Part shown: positions 36,301 to 48,211 of the stretch, in pieces
Layout of the letters: the number at the start of each line of letters is the position of its first letter
Position numbering within the stretch: the first letter of the stretch is position 1
DNA from: Sipunculus nudus
Lineage: Eukaryota; Annelida; Sipuncula; Golfingiida; Sipunculidae
Reading direction: 5' to 3'
Assembly (NCBI GenBank): GCA_026874595.1
Contig: CM049311.1
Span: forward strand, 69,111,453 to 69,175,452
Length of the DNA: 64,000 nt
Position numbers and translations under genes: made by a program
Notes under the pieces: model-generated
What the model saw: only the letters and a program-made list of their open reading frames with translations
Databases searched by the model: none
What the model was told of the DNA's origin: nothing

Positions 36301-37876
36301 GCTGGAGTGTCTTAAAAGATACATTTATCTGGAGTAGTTTTTTCTTAACCAGGCATCCAAAGTGGAGACACTGACAGCACAAGTTGAAGAACTTTCCAGG
36401 TAAATGCATTTTATATCATATGGTGCACCTACTGTTGAACAAATGTAGTGAAAAAGAAATAAACAAGCATGAATATCTAAGGGATTGTGTGCATTTTCAT
36501 GCATTAACGTCTTTTTTGGTATCATAAAAATAGACATAAATTTATAATTTCTACCTTCAGATTAGATTTAAAATTCCTCACTTGAAAACTTATTTGGAAT
36601 ATTTTTCAGGTAAAATTCATAGATTTTCCATTGATATATTAAATTCTGCATGAGTTACCCATAAACAGTTTGAGCTGCTCTTTGTAGGAACCACAGATTT
36701 ACACATCACAGGAAATATCCAAATTTGGAAGAGGCAGGGGTGGTGACAGTGAGGGTGATAAGAGAGCCACCTGGTGTCAAAACAGTAAACAAGTTTCTGC
36801 TGGACAGGGGCAGACTGAAGCTCAACCTTTTAAGGACAGCATTCAAAATAACTTCAGTGCAAATCATCATTGGTGAGTACATTTGTCATTCTTGTATAAA
36901 AAATTATGGTCATTGCATTGAGATTAATTATCTATATTAATTTTATCATATAATTTTTAATGAAGAGTTTAAAGGTGCCAATTCATATACATTTTAAAAA
37001 AGAATTTATGTGATTTCTGGCTTCTTCTGTGTATATATTAATGATCTCAGGGAAATTTTAGTTGAAAAAGTTTTTATAACGCCTTCGTGAAGGATATATG
37101 AACTTGTTTATCAACAACATGTTTGTAAACACAGTAATTTTGACAAAGGGAAAAACATGTATCAGAAGGTGGTAAGTTTTGGGGGCAGTAAGGTCACTTG
37201 TTGCAAAACACCATTTGCAAAGCTCTGGCTTATCTGACTTTCTGCCAGTTTCCTTGATTGAATTTTGGCAGGCCCCCACATATTATAAACACGCTGATAT
37301 AAACAAAGCAAACAGCCTGTGTGCAGTGATATCCACATTTTCTGGCCTATTTGAAAGAAAACTCCAAGGAATAACCTTGTTTATAAAGGTCAGATAAGTG
37401 ATTGGGCCCCTTTAAGTGTTATAGCTTTTATGTCACAGTGCCTTCAAATTTCAAAATGCACTAATCAGTGTAAAATGGGAAAACTCATAAAGTTATATAG
37501 AATTAAAAATGAGGAACATATGACAAAATAACTGTATAACAGGTGTTTCATATTTTCAGTAAACTAAAACTTATACTTCAAATCAGATCTGAGCTTTCAT
37601 AATTTGAAGACTAATTTTAGAGATCAAATGCACCAGAATATTAGTAAAATGAACTTGTATAAGGCATTACACTTTATAAGAGTACCGGTATGTAGTGATG
37701 CAGTCTCAGGCATCTGCTAAAAAAAATTAATACATTCTGTCCGAGCTGTGAACATTCAATTTTTGTTTTTGTTTTTCTTTGCAGATGGCAGCCCATGCTT
37801 TGTAGACTGTGATGAAGATGGTTACATCCCTCTGACATTTACTGCTAATTCAGTTATTGATATAATTGGCAGCTGA
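21344..37876 (+). CDS. WDCP: WDCP orthologue (WD repeat and coiled-coil containing protein), 15 exons, 671 aa
   Basis: Exons: 21344-21398, 22669-22792, 23896-24038, 24656-24767, 25933-25999, 26591-26655, 27390-27505, 27877-27941, 31856-31972, 32571-32660, 34756-34954, 35299-35837, 36353-36399, 36688-36872, 37785-37876. All junctions are GT-AG and total 2016 nt in frame. Matches to vertebrate WDCP from memory: start MELGDASLRRTGVNILQS, then HGLAW (exon 2), CFWHPSLKVL (exon 4), DERPKGLC and VDTVFL (exon 11), and C-terminal LLDRGRLKLNLLRTAF and GYIPLTFTA (residues 654-662). Residues 1-300 are a degenerate WD/propeller-like region, 385-564 a disordered Ser/Thr/Gln-rich linker, 565-580 a short coiled-coil segment. 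Human WDCP has about 50 more residues. Known mainly as an HCK-interacting protein and ALK fusion partner; molecular role unclear. Strong Kozak context; acceptor at 21307 implies a 5' non-coding exon. Confidence 0.92.
22809..23026. mobile_element. 218-bp MITE 16 bp downstream of the WDCP exon 2 donor
   Basis: Ends are CAGAAGCAGATCGAG and, reverse-complemented, CAGGGGTTGATCCAG. Flanks are ATATA and GTATA. The interior (AGACCCCCCTCC, GGACCCCCCT) is related to the element at 14647-14842. Inserted in WDCP intron 2. Confidence 0.8.
28120..30783 (+). mobile_element. Element A, copy 1, in WDCP intron 8
   Basis: Starts TTTTTAGCTCAGCTGACT, followed by (CCGT)n, and ends CAGCTGAGCGTCGTGACCC then CCCTTGTT. 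It is collinear with 39578-42069 over almost its full length with few visible changes, apart from about 150 bp near the 3' end (around 30600-30740) missing from copy 2. The interior has two diverged halves (both with TAGATGTCYCC, ATCAAAACCACT and CTTAAATTTTGCCCAACT). No transposase or replicase frame. Confidence 0.85.
28171..28242. repeat. (CCGT)n microsatellite in element A
   Basis: About 17 tetranucleotide units directly after the 5' end of element A. Copy 2 (39630-39662) has only a few, so the array has expanded or contracted since duplication. Confidence 0.95.
33711..34607. mobile_element. hAT-like MITE, 897 bp, in WDCP intron 10
   Basis: Inverted ends TAGTGGTGGG (left) and CCCACCACTA (right) are flanked by GAGCAGGG (33703-33710) and GAGCAGGA (34608-34615). 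This is an 8-bp target duplication with one change, as in hAT elements. GATCATCG and its complement CGATGATC also lie subterminally. No transposase. Confidence 0.8.
33940..34260 (+). pseudogene. Broken reading frame carried inside the hAT-like MITE
   Basis: ATG at 33940 opens a frame with GRTEDILSVNYQGAEELAES and LLTRC. A +1 frame from 34020 continues with MAKYGQDGVKTLHKVSRSMP and LQDSLKNEIFNRCQVPLF. Joined composition looks coding and suggests one frameshifted source. Origin (captured host exon or old transposase) is not recognised. Confidence 0.35.
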
Positions 37877-38233
37877 TACAGCCACATATATTTGAGTGCC
37901 AGTTATTAATCATACAAACTGATTCCAGGGGACTTGTGATCCATTAACTCCCCATCATATTGATTGTCTAAGACCAGAGTTTTTAAAATGGCATGAAGCA
38001 TCCTACTTGTATATAAGAATTATGGTCATTGCATATAGATTAATTATCTGTATTTTATATTGTTTTGCTGACTATGTTTAGGGATGAACAGTATTTCCTT
38101 ACTGTTTGTTAAACTTCTGTCAATATGCATAAAAGACCTGTCCATGTAAACCATGGTGACTGGGTTCAGAATAGTTTACAGTATCATTGATCAATCAAGC
38201 TACTCTTTCATACTTTATTTATCATATATTTGT

Positions 38234-38239
38234 AATAAA
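38234..38239 (+). terminator. Likely poly(A) signal of WDCP
   Basis: AATAAA about 360 bp after the stop at 37874-37876. Confidence 0.45.
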
Positions 38240-38403
38240 ACCCTGCAATACTTTTATCTTTCTTCTGTGTGTATGTTTACATATTTGCCATCTTGTCTCA
38301 GGTTGTAAGTACATGTTCTGGATAACTCAAGGATTTCTAGGGGTCTTACTTGTGCCCCTTCTCCTAAGAATATTTTTACATGAAATATCCCCTTCACCTG
38401 TTA

Positions 38404-38435
38404 AACAACTGAACTAGGGACCCATGGGTCTCGAT
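38404..38435 (-). mobile_element. Solo 3' end of the element C family, reversed
   Basis: GGGACCCATGGGTCTCGATG followed by CTCAGCTG is the reverse complement of the CAGCTGAGC..CCATGGGTC 3' end of element C. Only the end is preserved, 80 bp before the complete copy begins. Confidence 0.5.
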
Positions 38436-39577
38436 GCTCAGCTGCATTTGTCTATATAGCGAACCGGGGTTTCAATTCCCAGCGCTACGTGGGTTCGGAC
38501 TTTGGGCGTAACAGTTTTTTAGCTCAGCTGACTTTCAGTCATGCTCAGCTATAGCGATCATTCTTTGTCCGTCATCCGTCTGTCTGTCTGTCCGTCTGTC
38601 CGTTAACTAGGCACAAATCATAACCGCTTGACCTAGAATCTTGTAACTTGACATTCTGAGAGGTTGATAAAAAATCTCCTTGGAAACCAGAAATTAGGTC
38701 TCTGTTACCCATATCCTTCGAGCTATGGGGCCCCAAAGTACCCCCCAGAATAGACAAAAATTTCATACAAAAACTTCAATATCTCATTAACTACATCACT
38801 GCTGGTCATGATTTTTGGCATACATATTAATTATGAGATGATCCATCAGTTCCTGCAAACTGGTGGCACTACCTGTATTTCTCAATTTTTTACGAATTTT
38901 TTTTCTCTTTTTTTGAGACCTTAAAAAATGTGAACATCTGTTAACAGGGCACAAATCTTGTAGACTGGACCTAGAATCTTCATTCTTGACACAGTGAGGG
39001 ACCTATGAAAAGTCTCCATGGAAACCTAAAATACAGTCTCTGTTACCCATATCTTTTGAGCTGTTGGTCTCCCAAATACCCCCTAGAATAAAATAGGAAA
39101 ATTTCATACAAAAACTTCAGTATTTCATTTAGTACAACACTGATGGTCATGATTTTTGGCATACATATTGATTATGAGATGTTTCATCAGTTTCTGCAGA
39201 CTGGTGGCGCCACCTCTATTTTTCGATTTTTTACGAATTGTTTTCTCTATTTTTGAGACCTTTAAAAATGTGAACATCTGTTAACAGGGCACAAATCTTG
39301 TAGACTGGACCTAGAATCTTCATTCTTGACACAGTGAGGGACCTATGAAAAGTCTCCATGGAAACCTAAAATACAGTCTCTGTTACCCATATCTTTTGAG
39401 CTGTTGGTCTCCCAAATACCCCCTAGAATAAAATAGGAAAATTTCATACAAAAACTTCAGTATTTCATTTAGTACAACACTGATGGTCATGATTTTTTAC
39501 ATACATATTGATCAATAGGTGTTCCATCAGTTCCTGCAGACTGGTGGCACCACCTGTATTTTTTCAAATTTTTACAA

Positions 39578-42069
39578 TTTTTAGCTCAGCTGACTATAAG
39601 TCATCTGAGCTATAGTCGTGGTCCATTGTCCGTCGTCCATCCGTCTGTCTGTCCGTCCGTCCATAGATGTGGCACGTTTTAAATCCGTAAGACCTAAGAT
39701 TCCAAAATTCGGCATAATGTTAGATGTCCCCAAGATCTCCTACCAAACGGAAAACTGGGTCTTTGCGACTTCGTTCCTTTGAGAAATTAAGGAAAAACCT
39801 CAATTTTTTATTAAAAACCTATTTTCACACTTCAGGACTGCCTTATATCAAAACCATTCATCTGTTTTTCCTCATATTTACCATAAATATTCCTCTATAT
39901 AGTTCATATGTCCAGGCCAGAAATTATGTCTGTATTATATAATTTAAAAAAGTTATGGGCCCAACATAATGCATTTTGTAAAAAATCAGGAAAGATATTT
40001 GATCACTTAACACAAAGCTTGTTAAAGCTGTGGACTTTTTTCCAGTAATATAACTTTAATTAATCAAAATTAAATTGTATACCCCAAATTAGATCAAAAT
40101 CTTTTAATTTTTTAAAATATTAACAAAAATAAAAATTGGTACCTTAAATTTTGCCCAACTTTGACCATGGCACGTTTTTTCCTGTAAGTACTGTGGATTT
40201 AATTTTCACAGCATGTTTTTGTTAGCATTTTGATTGTTAACACCAAAAATTTGAAACCAGTTGATCAAAAACTGTAGATTTTATTCAAGTTTTCAAGCAC
40301 CATGTAACATATTGTTTACATCAAGCTAGTGTTATGCAGTTTGCAAGAGCTCAGCTCCCCAGCTTCAGCTCTCAGTTCCTAAAATTTGGCAAACAATTAG
40401 ATGTCTCCAAATTCCCCTACCATGCCAAGAATTTGGTCACTAGGACTTAATACCTTTGAGATATTAATGAAAAACTTCATTTTTCCATTAAAAATGCATT
40501 GTTACACTTCAAGACTGCCTAATATCAAACCACTGATCTGACTTTTATCATATATAATATATATATTTTTCTATACATTCTCTATGCACATGGCAGAAAT
40601 GATGTCAGTATTGCCTTATTGTTTTAAGTAATGGGCCCAAACATAATGCACTTTGTAAAAAATAAAGAAATATATTTACTCCCTTAACAAGAGGATTGCT
40701 GAAGCTAGAGATTTTTTTCAGGGATGTAACATTATTTCATCAAGATTCCATTGAATACCCAAAATTAGTTCTGAATTTTTTCAAATTTTACAAGTTATAA
40801 GTATATTTATAAAATTAGTACCTTAAATTTTGCTCAACTTTGACCATGGCACGTTTGTTTCCTGTGAGCACTGTTGATATAATTTTCATATCATGCACAC
40901 ATAAGGATTTCAGCTTTTTATTTTAAAAAGCTGAAAGAAATTGGCCAAAAATTGTAGCTTTTATTCATGTTTTTATGAGACCATGTCAGACCTTGGCTCT
41001 CTCCAGCCCCTCTTGTGTCACCTGTATGTTGACCTGTTGAAATTTCAGCAAATTATGCATGCTTGAGGCGAGGCATTCACTGGGGCAGCCAGGCAGCTTA
41101 TGGCCAGCCACAGTTGATCCAGGTGTCCAACCCAACTCATCTAGTAGTTTTAACCAACAATAAACAATAAATTAATAAATTTTTATTTGTTTTTAATAAC
41201 AAATTAAAGAAAAATAGAAAAGGAATTTGTTAGTTAATAATAACAGGAAATTAACTTGCAGTTACTGATGATATAAGAATCTTGTATCAATGGATAGAAT
41301 GTCACATATTCCAAATAACACCATGCAGTATTTTTCAGTTCAATTTTTATGATAAAAAAGTAAATCATATTTGTCATTACTAATCATTAGGGATCATATG
41401 AAGGAAATTAATGATAGACAAAGATGCAGTTGATAATATTAATCTAGATTCCTACTGTGTCTAGTGTGTACATTGATGTGAAATTAGTCCAAAATGAATG
41501 TATTACATTTATTTTTTTTTAATATAAATAAAAGCCATAAAACCAGGTACTTATGATCATTATTTAAATGTGTGAATTTTGTATATTCTGGATTCTCAAC
41601 ATCATTGTTTGGTGAAAACTATATAAATACCAGACATGGTGCGAATACTTTGCAATTGTATTAAAATATGAATATGAATATGTACTGCATTATAAAATTT
41701 CTTGCATAAAGAATGGGAATTCAGGTAAAAATAAAAGTATATGAATACCAGTGCAAATACTTTCAAAATGTATTCATGAATGCATTCATGAATATATTCT
41801 TTAATATTATTTAAATAATCATTTCAGTTATATTTCATTTTAAAAAATCATACAATTCTCTTATTATTTTAAAAAAAAATTATATTTGGGACAATATTTG
41901 TAAATTTTTTTAATAAATAGTTAAACTCTTATATTATATGTTCTGCTTATAAGTTATATGGCCAAGTCAAAATCTGTGTGACAATAGTACTCAATTTTTT
42001 AATAATTTCTAAATCACATTTTTTTATCATATATAACAGCTGAGCGTCGTGACCCATAGGTCCCTTGTT
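39578..42069 (+). mobile_element. Element A, copy 2, inserted in element C
   Basis: Near-identical to 28120-30783 from TTTTTAGCTCAGCTGACTAT to CATAGGTCCCTTGTT. Element C sequence resumes on both sides (a TTTTTTCAAATTTTTACAA flank before and TTCAAATTTTTTCTC after), which gives a clean insertion boundary in a T-rich target. Confidence 0.85.
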
Positions 42070-42398
42070 TTCAAATTTTTTCTCTTTTTTTGAGACCTTT
42101 AAAGATGTGTTTATCTGTCAACAGGGTACAAATTGCAACAACAGGACCTAGAAACTTCATTCTTGTCATGCAAGGAGGCCCATGAAAAGTGCATGTGGAA
42201 ACTTGAAATTAGGTCTCTGTTACCCATATCCTTCAAGCTATAGGACTCTGAAGTATCCCTCAGAATAATGAACAATTTGATACAAAAGCTGAAGTATCTG
42301 AACAACTAATGCAGAGATCATCATGATTCTTTGCATGGATATTGACCATTAAGTGTTTTTATTAGTTTCTGCAGACTGGTGGAGCCACCTGTATTTTT

Positions 42399-43687
42399 GT
42401 ATCCTCCAAAACGAAGTTTTGCGGATACTATGTTTTTGACCGGGTTCCTCCGCCGCCGCCATGTTGGTTTCCAGAGAGCTCCTCTGAGAAAAATGGACCG
42501 ATTTTTCCAAAACTTACACCAATTATTGAGTCACATGTGAACTAGTGCCTAACCAATTTGTGTTGACCTCTGACCTTTCCTCTCTATCCAGGGTCCATTT
42601 GTGCATCTGTTTCCACACATAAACCCTCATATCTCGGGAACCGTTTGACCGATCAGGAAATAAAATCTATACAAATGTAGCCCTTGGATTGCTTTATAAC
42701 ATACACAAAAATGGTGGCGCCACCTGTAACCATGTTTGCACAGTGTCCATCTGGTCATCTGCCTTGGGTTAAAATCACTCATATCTCTGCAGTGAATTGA
42801 CTTATTCACCTGAAATTCGGCATGCGTATACATCCAGGATAGCTTTCTTGATTTTATGACAGATGGCGCCACCTACATTCACATTCACGCTGATCACATC
42901 CAAGCTCATATCTCGGGAACAGTTTGACCGATTGGGCCAAAATTTTGCATGTGTATAGATCTCACATAGCTCTTTATCATACGCAAAACTGGTGGCGCCA
43001 CCTGCAACCATTTTTGCACAGCGTCTGTCTGTTTTCTGCTGTGGGATAATGTCACTCATATCTCGGCAGTGGTTCAACATATCTGCCTAAAATTTTGCAG
43101 TTTTATACATCCTGGATAGCTTTCTTGATTTTATGACAGGTGGCGCCACCTACATTCTAGTTTATGCTGCAGACATCCAAGCTCATATCTGGGGAACCGT
43201 TTGAACGATTGGGCCAAAATTTTGCATGTGTATAGATCTCACATAGGTCTTTATCATACACAAAACTGGAGGGGCCACCTGCAACCATTTTTGCACAGCA
43301 TCTGTCTGTTTGTCTGCCGTGGGCAAAAATCACTCATATCTCTGAAGTGATTTGACATAACTGCCTAAAATTTTGCAGGTTTATAAATCCTAGACAGTTT
43401 TTTTGTTTTGTGACAGGTGGCGCCACCTACATTCTAGTTTACGCTGCAGACATACAAGCTCATGTCTTTTCTGCCTAAAATTTTGCATATGTATACAACT
43501 TGGACAGCTTTCTGGATTTGTGGTAGGTGGCACAACCTACATACACATTTAGGCTGCAGACATCCATGCTAATATGCAACATACATCACTCTATTTCCCC
43601 TTGCCACTCAATCCATGCCTCACTTCAACTGTTCCACTCTGATTTTGGCGGATACACGTAGTCACTTGTCGGCTACCCGTATTCTAG
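42399..43687 (+). mobile_element. Element B, copy 1, inserted in element C
   Basis: Starts with a hairpin GTATCCTCCAAAACGAAGTT followed by TTGCGGATAC. Contains tandem ~290-bp units with GGTGGCGCCACC, TCATATCTCGGGAAC and CTCACATAGCTCTTTATC. Ends TTTTGGCGGATAC, then stem GTAGTC..GGCTAC, then CCGTATTCTAG. The T-tract of element C (compare 45198-45215) continues on both sides, so the ends are well defined. Confidence 0.85.
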
Positions 43688-43872
43688 TTTTTAAAGTTTA
43701 CACATTTTTTCTCTATTTTTGAGATATATAAATACAGACTAAATCTTGGCCTGTTGGTCAATCTGTTTGATGCTTCAGTTGAATGGGTATACACTACCAT
43801 TCTGATGATAAAATTTCCTTTTGCAAATCTCTTCCCAGTCAGCTGAGCGTCATGACCCATGGGTCACTTGTT

Positions 43873-45402
43873 TTTTCTCTATTTTTGAGACCTTTAAGGA
43901 TGTAGTTATCTGTCAACAGGGTACAAATCGTAACGACTGGACCTAGAATCTTCATTCTTGACACACAGGGAGACCCATGAAAAGTCTCCATGGAAACCTG
44001 AAATTAGGTCTCCGTTACCCATATCCTTTGAGCTATGGCACTCCAAAGTACTCCAAATGGAAAATTTGATACAAATCTGAAGTATCTGAATAAATAATGC
44101 AGAGATCACCATAATTGTTTGCATGGATATTGATTATTGGGTGTTTCATCAGTTTCTGCAGACTGGTGCCACCACCTGTATTTGTTCAGGTTTTTTACGA
44201 ATTTTTTTCTCTATTTTTGAGACCTTTAAAGATATGAACATCTGTTAACAGGGCACAAATCATAACAACTGGACCAAGAATCTTCATTCTTGACACACAG
44301 GGAGACCCATGAAAAGTCTCCATGGAAACCTGAAATTAGGTCTCTGTTACCCATATCCTTTTAGCCTTATTGCTCCCAAATACCCCTGAGAATAATGAAA
44401 AATTTGATACAAAAACTGAAGTATCTCAATAACTACAACACTGATGGTCATAATTTTTGGCATACATATTGATCATGAGGTGTTCCATAACTTTCTGCAG
44501 ACTGGGTGCGCCACCTCTATTTTTTTTTAAATTTTTATGAATTTTTTTTCTCTTTTTTTGAGACCTTTAAAGATGTGGTTATCTGTCAACAGTTTACAAA
44601 TGGTAACAACTGGACCTAGAATCTTCTTTCTTGTGATGCAAGGAGGCCCATCAAAGTGTCTGTGGAAACCTGAAATTAGGTCTCTGTTACCCATATCCTT
44701 TTAGCTGTATTGCTCCCAAATACCCCTGAGAATAATGAAAAATTTGATACAAAAACTGAAGTATCTCAATAACTACAACACTGATGGTCATAATTTTTGG
44801 CATACATATTGATCATGAGGTGTTCCATAACTTTCTGCAGACTGGGTGCCCCACCTCTATTTTTTTTTAAATTTTTATGAATTTTTTTCTCTTTTTTTGA
44901 GACCTTTAAAGATGTGGTTATCTGTCAACAGTTTACAAATCGTAACAACTGGACCTAGAATCTTCTTTCTTGTGATGCAAGGAGGCCCATCAAAGTGTCT
45001 GTGGAAACCTGAAATTAGGTCTCTGTTACCCATATCCTTCAAGCTATAGGACTCCGAAGTATCCCTCAGAATAATGTAAAATTTGATACAAAGGCTGAAG
45101 TATCTGAACAACTAATGCAGAGATCACTATGATTCTTTGCATGCATATTGACGATTAAGTGTTTTTATTAGTTTCTGCAGACTGATGGAGCCACCTGTAT
45201 TTTTTTTTTAAAGTTTACGCATTTTTTTCTCTATTTTTCAGATATAAAAATACAGACACAATCTTGGCCTGTTGGTTAATCTGTTGGTTAATCTGTTTGA
45301 TGATTCAGTTGAATGAGTATATGCTACCATTCAGATGATAAAATTTCCTTTTGAGAATCTCTTCCCAGTCAGCTGAGCATCATGACCCATGGGTCACTTG
45401 TT
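43873..45402 (+). mobile_element. Second array of element C units with its own 3' end
   Basis: Directly abuts the first C terminus. Four ~340-bp units (repeat points near 43879, 44219, 44560, 44902), the last two almost identical, then the same terminal ~200 bp ending CATGACCCATGGGTCACTTG and TT at 45402. Suggests unequal exchange or tandem insertion rather than an independent full copy, since no 5' end is present. Confidence 0.75.
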
Positions 45403-45839
45403 AGATGACAAAACTGGGCCAAAGTTCATAACTGTTCTGTGCAGAGGTCACTCTGATTTCAACAAAAGTAGACACGAAGACTGTATCTTGATTAGAATAT
45501 TATTGACAATAAATCATAACAAATTACAGTTATACCAGACTCGGTATGATTAATAAAACACAATTATATTTTTAATCCACGGGTCCCCGTATCAATTGTT
45601 CATTGCCACATCCATATCCAGGGGCCGATAGTCCGCCATGATCTTTAAGCGGTATGCTGAGATACTAAATCAAGCCAATGTTGAGGTTCCTCGCAATGTC
45701 ACGGCCCGTACTATGTATAAAATGCGTTCACAGTACCTAACCTTCACAGATGTATAGTTCACCAGGCTGGGACATACTTTTTCTTATTTCTGTTCACGGT
45801 TTTCTCCCCATCTGGCACTGGCCATATCTTCGTGCCTGG
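45403..45839. other. Short non-coding gap
   Basis: Nothing recognisable between element C and the long inverted repeat. Confidence 0.5.
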
Positions 45840-46418
45840 TAGTCCATCTCTGGACCCTTGTGTCCTATGTTAGACCTGATGGACGGACACGTAGGGTCCA
45901 TGGCACATCTGCCAAATCCTAAGAGCACCATCGTTACAAAATATGTAACGATGGGTTTGGGGTCCTCAGCTGAGATGACAGGCCTAATCGCTTACAAAAA
46001 CTGCACCTGGCTTATCTAGAGAACCGTTACTAACCGTCTACAAGTTTGATTGTACTTTCCTACTTCAAATATATAATATTTTGATTCTTTTTCCTCGTGG
46101 ATCCTCTAAGACAGGCAGTCATGACCTGTTTACAATATGGAAGACCTACCGCGGTGCACTGTGGGACGGAATCGCACTCTCCATGCATATGAAAGCCTGC
46201 TGTATGTCTGCATTCACTGCAATCGGGCCGGACCCTAAGACCTTGAGATGGTATCCAGCATTCACGACCTCTTTATTGCCAAAAGGAAAAGCCTAATGAT
46301 AGAAATGACTGGATCTGTTCATTATCTTAAGGAAAATACCTAGAAATCGATGCCATAAAGGTCTATTAGGCTTGCTGCTTTCCCTCATACAGATGAGGTC
46401 AATTAGATTATATTGTAT
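45840..46418 (+). repeat. Left arm of the long inverted repeat
   Basis: From GTAGTCCATCTCTGGACCCT to TATATTGTAT. Contains an 11-bp stem CCATCGTTACA-AAATA-TGTAACGATGG at about 45929-45955, conserved in arm 2. A 71-codon open frame (46081-46296) recurs unchanged in arm 2 as a consequence of the inversion. Confidence 0.9.
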
Positions 46419-46825
46419 CAATTGGAGTGTTTGTAACATTTCTATCTCTCTCTTTCTCTACCTCTCTCTTTCTCGTAAATGACACTGGAAATGTATTTTT
46501 TCCTCTCTTGTTAAATGACACTGGAAATGATTTTTTTTACTGAAAACTGTACATTATCAAAATCACCTGTAATCGCTTTGTGTGTTTCTTCCTTCAATCC
46601 CCCTCCCCCAAGCCATATATAAACATGGAAAATATAAAAAATGATTTATCCCGAATAAATATGAAAACATGACATTATAAATTTTTTATCCATAAAAATT
46701 CAGCAAAAATAACGACTTATACTGGTAGGAATACACCATTAATTTATACATAGTCTATAATAAGGCATACTTGTGGGGATATAAAAATAAGTACAATCAA
46801 ATGCGCATAAAAGCAAAAAATGTTT

Positions 46826-46826
46826 A

Positions 46827-46887
<61 letters not shown>

Positions 46888-46975
46888 GAGAAGGTAGAGT
46901 TACCCTCCATTGTAAAGTGCTCTATGGCCTACAGACTAGGCCAGAGCGGTATAACTCTGAAGAAAAACAACACTG

Positions 46976-47014
<39 letters not shown>

Positions 47015-48150
47015 TTCCATTCATGAGTCTATCGCTGAATATATATATACTCTCACAATAAAAATACCAGATGATCAAATAGTTAAGAAAGGTCGGATAG
47101 ATACTTTATTAATTGTCACAAGAATTTAAGACTGTCGGCACCGGACTAAACTGCACTGGAGAGGTAAAGTAGGCCTATGTTTTACTATATTCATAATTTA
47201 ATTTTGTAATTTCCGTAAAGAAATGTAAAAAGTCAGGGATATCGTGATTCTGCTCAAGGACATAAATATGTATACTGTGTATAATACACATGTACACATA
47301 TACCTTAAGTCGCAAAGGGGCATTTATTCTTTTAAAAAAATAAAAAAGGGCTCCCGCTGGTATTCCTGTCTATCGAGGAATTCCTGATACATGTTAGTAC
47401 TTTAGTACTGGTCATAGAGAAACAAAATATAAGGTAATTCAGGTATAAAATAGATAATTCCTCTTAAAATTTCTATTAAGAAAGCATATGAGGGCCGAAA
47501 CATGCACTGCATGCATGGAGCGATGTCTGCATGCCGGGCGTGTGCGCATGCCTATAGTAAATATCTATTGTGTCTATTGAAAATCTGGTAAAATGTATTT
47601 AAATAACAACTTACTTATACACTACAATATGTAAGAAAATATATCATTTATAAGAACTTTATATATTCATATGCATGTTTATATATAATTAATTGATTTG
47701 TATAAATTACATATATATATATGTTATAACATATAACATATAATATACTTGTTTATTAAATAATATGTTATTGTTCACCAAGCACAATCATGATTATTTT
47801 ATTAAATTTGCGCTAAACAGCGGTACTTGTCTCAGACAAAAATATAAAATACCACATAAGTTCTTCATCTTCCATAGCGATTCCACATTCCCCCAAAGCA
47901 TGTCTGTTTTGAAAATACCGCGTGACCGCTTGCGCTTGCCGCCCGCTTTAGCGCATGTCATGATTTAGAATGTATGTCAGCTGTAAAATATATGCAATCC
48001 TTTTATATTTATATTAATGTTATAAGAGAATGCGCTCAGTCCGATAACTGTTTTGTATGCATGTCATGTTATAAATAAAATGCGCTCCGTCAACATTTTT
48101 TGTTAAGAACTAGATGTCGTATATAGCGAAAAGCATGCATGATAATATTA

Positions 48151-48211
<61 letters not shown>

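Larger units (their letters stand above)
38515..43872 (+). mobile_element. Element C with nested A and B insertions
   Basis: Starts TTTTTTAGCTCAGCTGACTT then (CTGT/CCGT)n (38576-38602). Carries tandem units of ~330 bp marked by TTTTTGAGACCTT, CTGGACCTAGAATCTTCATT, GGAAACCTGAAATTAGGTCT and a GGTGGCGCCACC box. Ends CAGCTGAGCGTCATGACCCA..CACTTGTT at 43872. Element A (39578-42069) and element B (42399-43687) interrupt it. Without them it is about 1.6 kb. No coding capacity; non-autonomous. Confidence 0.8.

Noticed and set aside
42399-43687. Canonical Helitron (A|TC...CTAG|T) for element B
   Set aside because: Comparison with the uninterrupted element C and A sequences puts the 5' end at GTATCC, not TC. 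The asymmetric-inverted-end (Helentron/Helitron2) model fits better.
46081-46296. Identical 71-residue open frames at 46081-46296 (+) and 50023-50238 (-)
   Set aside because: They are mirror images caused by the inverted repeat arms. No domain or codon signal supports translation.
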